NCBI GenBank assembly: GCA_040255345.1
Contig: JBDZUV010000123.1
Span: forward strand, 1-9,300
Reading direction: 5' to 3'
DNA from: JAFDWI01 sp040255345
GTDB lineage: Bacteria > Actinomycetota > Acidimicrobiia > Acidimicrobiales > Iamiaceae
DNA: 9,300 nt
Position numbers and translations under genes: made by a program. Position 1 is the first letter of the stretch. Every line of letters begins with the position of its first letter. Below the pieces are notes generated by a model. The model worked only from the letters and a program-made list of their open reading frames with translations. It was not told the origin of the DNA and did no database searches. Below are positions 7,461-9,300 of the stretch, one piece after another.

Positions 7461-7486
7461 TCCCCACTCGGCAGTCCGGGTGGGGA
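7461..7486. promoter_or_regulatory. Inverted repeat between divergent hisN-like and prfC genes
   Basis: TCCCCACTCGG (7461-7471) and CCGGGTGGGGA (7476-7486) are reverse complements at 10 of 11 positions around a four-base CAGT centre. The one mismatch is a T-G pair. The dyad lies 31 bases upstream of the hisN-like ATG and 33 bases upstream of the prfC GTG, and it overlaps the place where a -35 box for prfC would sit. It could be an operator for a dimeric regulator acting on both directions, or an RNA hairpin in the hisN 5' leader. Which one cannot be decided from sequence. Confidence 0.5.
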
Positions 7487-7505
7487 GCGGGGACGGGGGC
7501 GTTTG

Positions 7506-7511
7506 TACGCT
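7506..7511 (+). promoter_or_regulatory. Candidate -10 element for a leaderless prfC transcript
   Basis: TACGCT fits the actinobacterial TANNNT -10 pattern. It ends eight bases before the GTG start of prfC, which would place the transcription start at or within one or two bases of the start codon. There is no convincing ribosome site before the GTG. No clear TTGACA-like -35 is seen; the expected spot at about 7483-7488 lies inside the inverted repeat. Confidence 0.4.
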
Positions 7512-7519
7512 GGGCGGTC

Positions 7520-9121
7520 GTGACCGAACACGCCTCGCACCCCGACGCCGGACCGGCGCCGCGACGCACGTTCGCGATCATCTCCCATCCTGATGCGGGC
7601 AAGACCACCCTCACCGAGAAGTTCCTACTGTACGGCGGCGCCCTCGGCGGGTCGGGTGCGGGGTCGGTCAAGGCCAAGGGCGCACGACGTTCGGCAACCT
7701 CGGACTGGATGGAACTCGAGCAGTCCCGAGGCATCTCGATCACGTCGACGGTGCTGCAGTTCCCCTACCGCGACCATGTCGTGAACCTGCTCGACACGCC
7801 GGGGCACCGCGACTTCTCCGAGGACACCTACCGCGTGTTGGCCGCCGCGGACGCCGCGGTGATGGTGCTGGACGCTTCACGGGGCATCGAGGCACAGACC
7901 CTCAAGCTGTTCGAGGTCTGCCGTGCCCGCAGGCTGCCGCTGGTCACGTTCATCAACAAATGGGACCGGCCCGGCCATTCACCGCTGGAGTTGCTCGACG
8001 AGATCGAGGAACGCCTCGACCTGCCGGCGATCCCCATGACCTGGCCCGTCGGCATCGCCGGAGACTTCCGGGGGGTCGTCGACCGCCGTGACGGCACGTT
8101 CGTCCGGTTCACCCGGGTCGCGCGGGGCGCGACCGTGGCACCCGAGGAGATCGTGCCGGCCGACCGGGCCCACGACGAGGAGGGAGCGGCGTGGGACGAG
8201 GCCGCCGAAGGCCTCGAGCTGCTCGACGCGGTCGGCGCCGAATTCGACGCGGAACTGTTCGAAGCCGGCGAGATGACCCCGACGTTCTTCGGCTCGGCGC
8301 TCACCAACTTCGGCGTACGACTGTTGCTGAACGCGGTCATCGACCTGGCACCGGGCCCGTCACCGCGGCCCGATGTCGACGGGGTGCCCCGCCCCCTGGA
8401 TGCGCCCATGAGCGGGTTCGTGTTCAAGGTCCAGGCCAACCTCGACCCGTCGCACCGCGACCGCATCGCGTATCTGCGGGTCAACTCGGGGCGATTCGAG
8501 CGGGGCATGGTGCTCACGCACGCCCGCACCGGCAAGTCGTTCTCGACCAAGTACGCGCACACCGTGTTCGGGCGTGAGCGCGAGACGGTCTTCGAGGCCT
8601 GGCCCGGCGATGTCGTCGGCCTCGTGAACGCCGGTGACGTTCATGTGGGTGACACGTTGTGGCTGGCCGACCCGGTCGAGTTCCCGTCCATCCCGAGCTT
8701 CGCCCCCGAGCACTTCCAGGTCGCCCGGGTGCTCGACACCGGCCGGTTCAAGCAGTTCCGTCGGGGCATCTCCCAACTCGACGAAGAGGGGGTGGTGCAG
8801 GTCCTGAGAGACGAAGACCTGGGTGATCAGGCGCCGATGCTCGCCGCGGTCGGCCCCATGCAGTTCGACGTGGCCAAGCATCGACTCGAGCACGAGTTCG
8901 GGGCACCGGTCGAGTTGAGCCCCACCCGCTACCGCGTGGCTCGTCGCACCGACGCGACGGGGGCCGCCGCACTCGCCGGCATGCAGGGCGTCGCGGTGCT
9001 GGCTCGCGCCGATGGCACCCTGCTGGCGCTGTTCGAGTCGGAGTTCTGGCTGCAACGCCTCATCGGCGACTCACCCGAGTTGGTGCTCGAACCTCTCGTC
9101 GGTACCGGCCTGTCGGGCTGA
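7520..9121 (+). CDS. prfC: Peptide chain release factor 3 (translational GTPase)
   Basis: This 533-residue GTPase promotes release of RF1/RF2 from the ribosome after peptide hydrolysis. All GTPase boxes are present: SHPDAGKTT (G1, 22-30), RGISIT (G2, 70-75), DTPGHRDFSEDTYR (G3, 92-105) and NKWD (G4, 146-149). AGSVKAKG followed by SDWMELE (61-67) and the FEVCRARRLPLVTFINKWD region are diagnostic of RF3 rather than EF-G or TetM-type proteins. Later domains include GFVFKVQANLDPSHRDR (OB-like domain II) and a C-terminal domain with FEHxx-type motifs replaced by LEHEFGAPVEL. The length matches the usual 525-535 residues. The start is GTG 7520, giving a short N-terminal tail before the first strand; the frame upstream is open for 287 codons but only as antisense of the hisN-like gene. 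It is divergent from the minus-strand operon. The gene is intact and looks like an ordinary housekeeping copy. Confidence 0.96.
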   Translation: MTEHASHPDAGPAPRRTFAIISHPDAGKTTLTEKFLLYGGALGGSGAGSVKAKGARRSATSDWMELEQSRGISITSTVLQFPYRDHVVNLLDTPGHRDFSEDTYRVLAAADAAVMVLDASRGIEAQTLKLFEVCRARRLPLVTFINKWDRPGHSPLELLDEIEERLDLPAIPMTWPVGIAGDFRGVVDRRDGTFVRFTRVARGATVAPEEIVPADRAHDEEGAAWDEAAEGLELLDAVGAEFDAELFEAGEMTPTFFGSALTNFGVRLLLNAVIDLAPGPSPRPDVDGVPRPLDAPMSGFVFKVQANLDPSHRDRIAYLRVNSGRFERGMVLTHARTGKSFSTKYAHTVFGRERETVFEAWPGDVVGLVNAGDVHVGDTLWLADPVEFPSIPSFAPEHFQVARVLDTGRFKQFRRGISQLDEEGVVQVLRDEDLGDQAPMLAAVGPMQFDVAKHRLEHEFGAPVELSPTRYRVARRTDATGAAALAGMQGVAVLARADGTLLALFESEFWLQRLIGDSPELVLEPLVGTGLSG

Positions 9122-9136
9122 CGCATGACAGCCCCG

Positions 9137-9185
9137 GAACTTGTCGCAGTTGGTCCCGGAAAGCGGGCACGACTGCGACAACTTC
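9137..9185 (+). terminator. Long imperfect palindrome downstream of prfC, probable terminator or repeat element
   Basis: GAACTTGTCGCAGT (9137-9150) and ACTGCGACAACTTC (9172-9185) are reverse complements at 13 of 14 positions; the only clash is C9140/C9182. Inside, a U-G and a G-C pair, a 2x2 internal loop, then CCCG (9155-9158) with CGGG (9164-9167) close a GAAAG loop. The predicted RNA is one 49-base hairpin starting 15 bases after the prfC stop. There is no T-run on its 3' side. It could terminate prfC, or both strands if a convergent gene ends to its right. A dispersed palindromic repeat is the alternative. Confidence 0.55.
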
Positions 9186-9193
9186 GCGGCTGG

Positions 9194-9205
9194 GGGTTTC
9201 GACCC
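9194..9205. other. Small GGGT-TTCG-ACCC hairpin
   Basis: A perfect 4-bp stem (9194-9197 with 9202-9205) is closed by a TTCG loop, nine bases beyond the large palindrome. UUCG-type loops are unusually stable in RNA, but four base pairs in GC-rich DNA is a common chance find. It might add to termination in this gap. Confidence 0.2.
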
Positions 9206-9266
9206 GGTCGAGCGCGTGGGTGGAGGCTCGGGGGCTCCGGGGCGTGGGAGGGCGGGCGCGTGCGGG

Positions 9267-9300
9267 TCAGTTGCAGCGCAGGCCGTTCTTCGGTGGCCGC
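9267..9300 (-). CDS. Possible C-terminal end of a minus-strand gene, cut by the window edge
   Basis: Read on the minus strand, the last bases of the window give an open frame of ten residues ending RPPKNGLRCN and a TGA at 9267-9269. The residue mix (Lys, Asn, Gly, Cys) is unlike the Arg/Pro/Ala-rich output of non-coding frames here, and the position, convergent with prfC across a palindrome, is sensible. Ten codons cannot identify a family, and chance remains a real possibility. Confidence 0.3.
   Translation of the reverse strand, partial: RPPKNGLRCN

Noticed and set aside
6659..7519. 287-codon in-frame extension upstream of prfC
   Set aside because: It is antisense to the hisN-like gene. 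RF3 proteins begin a few residues before the first GTPase strand, so GTG 7520 gives the normal length.
7430..7588. N-terminal extension of the hisN-like frame up to 7588
   Set aside because: The extra 53 residues are Arg/Pro-rich, cross the dyad and the prfC start, and lack any family feature; the family starts close to ATG 7429.

Overview
The window is high-GC DNA with long, densely packed genes, GTG starts used beside ATG, and stop/start overlaps between neighbours. The protein types suggest a chromosomal segment of an actinomycete: a HisN-type inositol-monophosphatase-family enzyme, a peptide chain release factor 3 with an NKWD G4 box, and a polytopic GT-C-like membrane protein. An Acidimicrobiia-like lineage is my guess; the sequence alone does not prove it. 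I see no tRNA, rRNA, CRISPR array, insertion sequence or phage gene.

Layout. (1) Bases 1-3441, plus strand: the C-terminal part of an extended short-chain dehydrogenase (SDR), a second complete extended SDR whose GTG start shares a base with the previous stop, and, 28 bp later, a 644-residue polytopic membrane protein resembling GT-C glycosyltransferases. Together they look like a small sugar or lipid modification unit. (2) Bases 3442-3686: a non-coding gap between convergent genes. (3) Bases 3687-7429, minus strand: four tightly packed genes, transcribed from right to left. They are a HisN-like phosphatase, a secreted/membrane protein with a His-Asp-His-Arg-Ile-His motif, a 112-residue protein of unknown function, and a GMC-family FAD oxidoreductase. 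Two of the three junctions are 4-base overlaps and the third is a 13-bp gap, so co-transcription and translational coupling are likely. (4) Bases 7430-7519: a divergent promoter region with an 11-bp inverted repeat. (5) Bases 7520-9121, plus strand: release factor 3 (prfC), possibly leaderless. (6) Bases 9122-9300: a long imperfect palindrome just after prfC, then what may be the last ten codons of a minus-strand gene.

How the genes may work together. The SDR-SDR-membrane protein set plausibly makes or attaches an activated sugar or polyprenyl-linked glycan at the cell envelope. In the minus-strand operon, the GMC enzyme and the 112-residue protein are translationally coupled and could form a two-subunit dehydrogenase. 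The His-rich exported protein sits directly before them. HisN is probably a housekeeping histidine-pathway enzyme that shares the promoter. The release factor recycles RF1/RF2 after termination and looks independent of the rest.

I found no clear evidence for a wholly new system. The points most worth following are the four-gene minus-strand operon with two uncharacterised members, the dyad between hisN and prfC, and the palindrome behind prfC.
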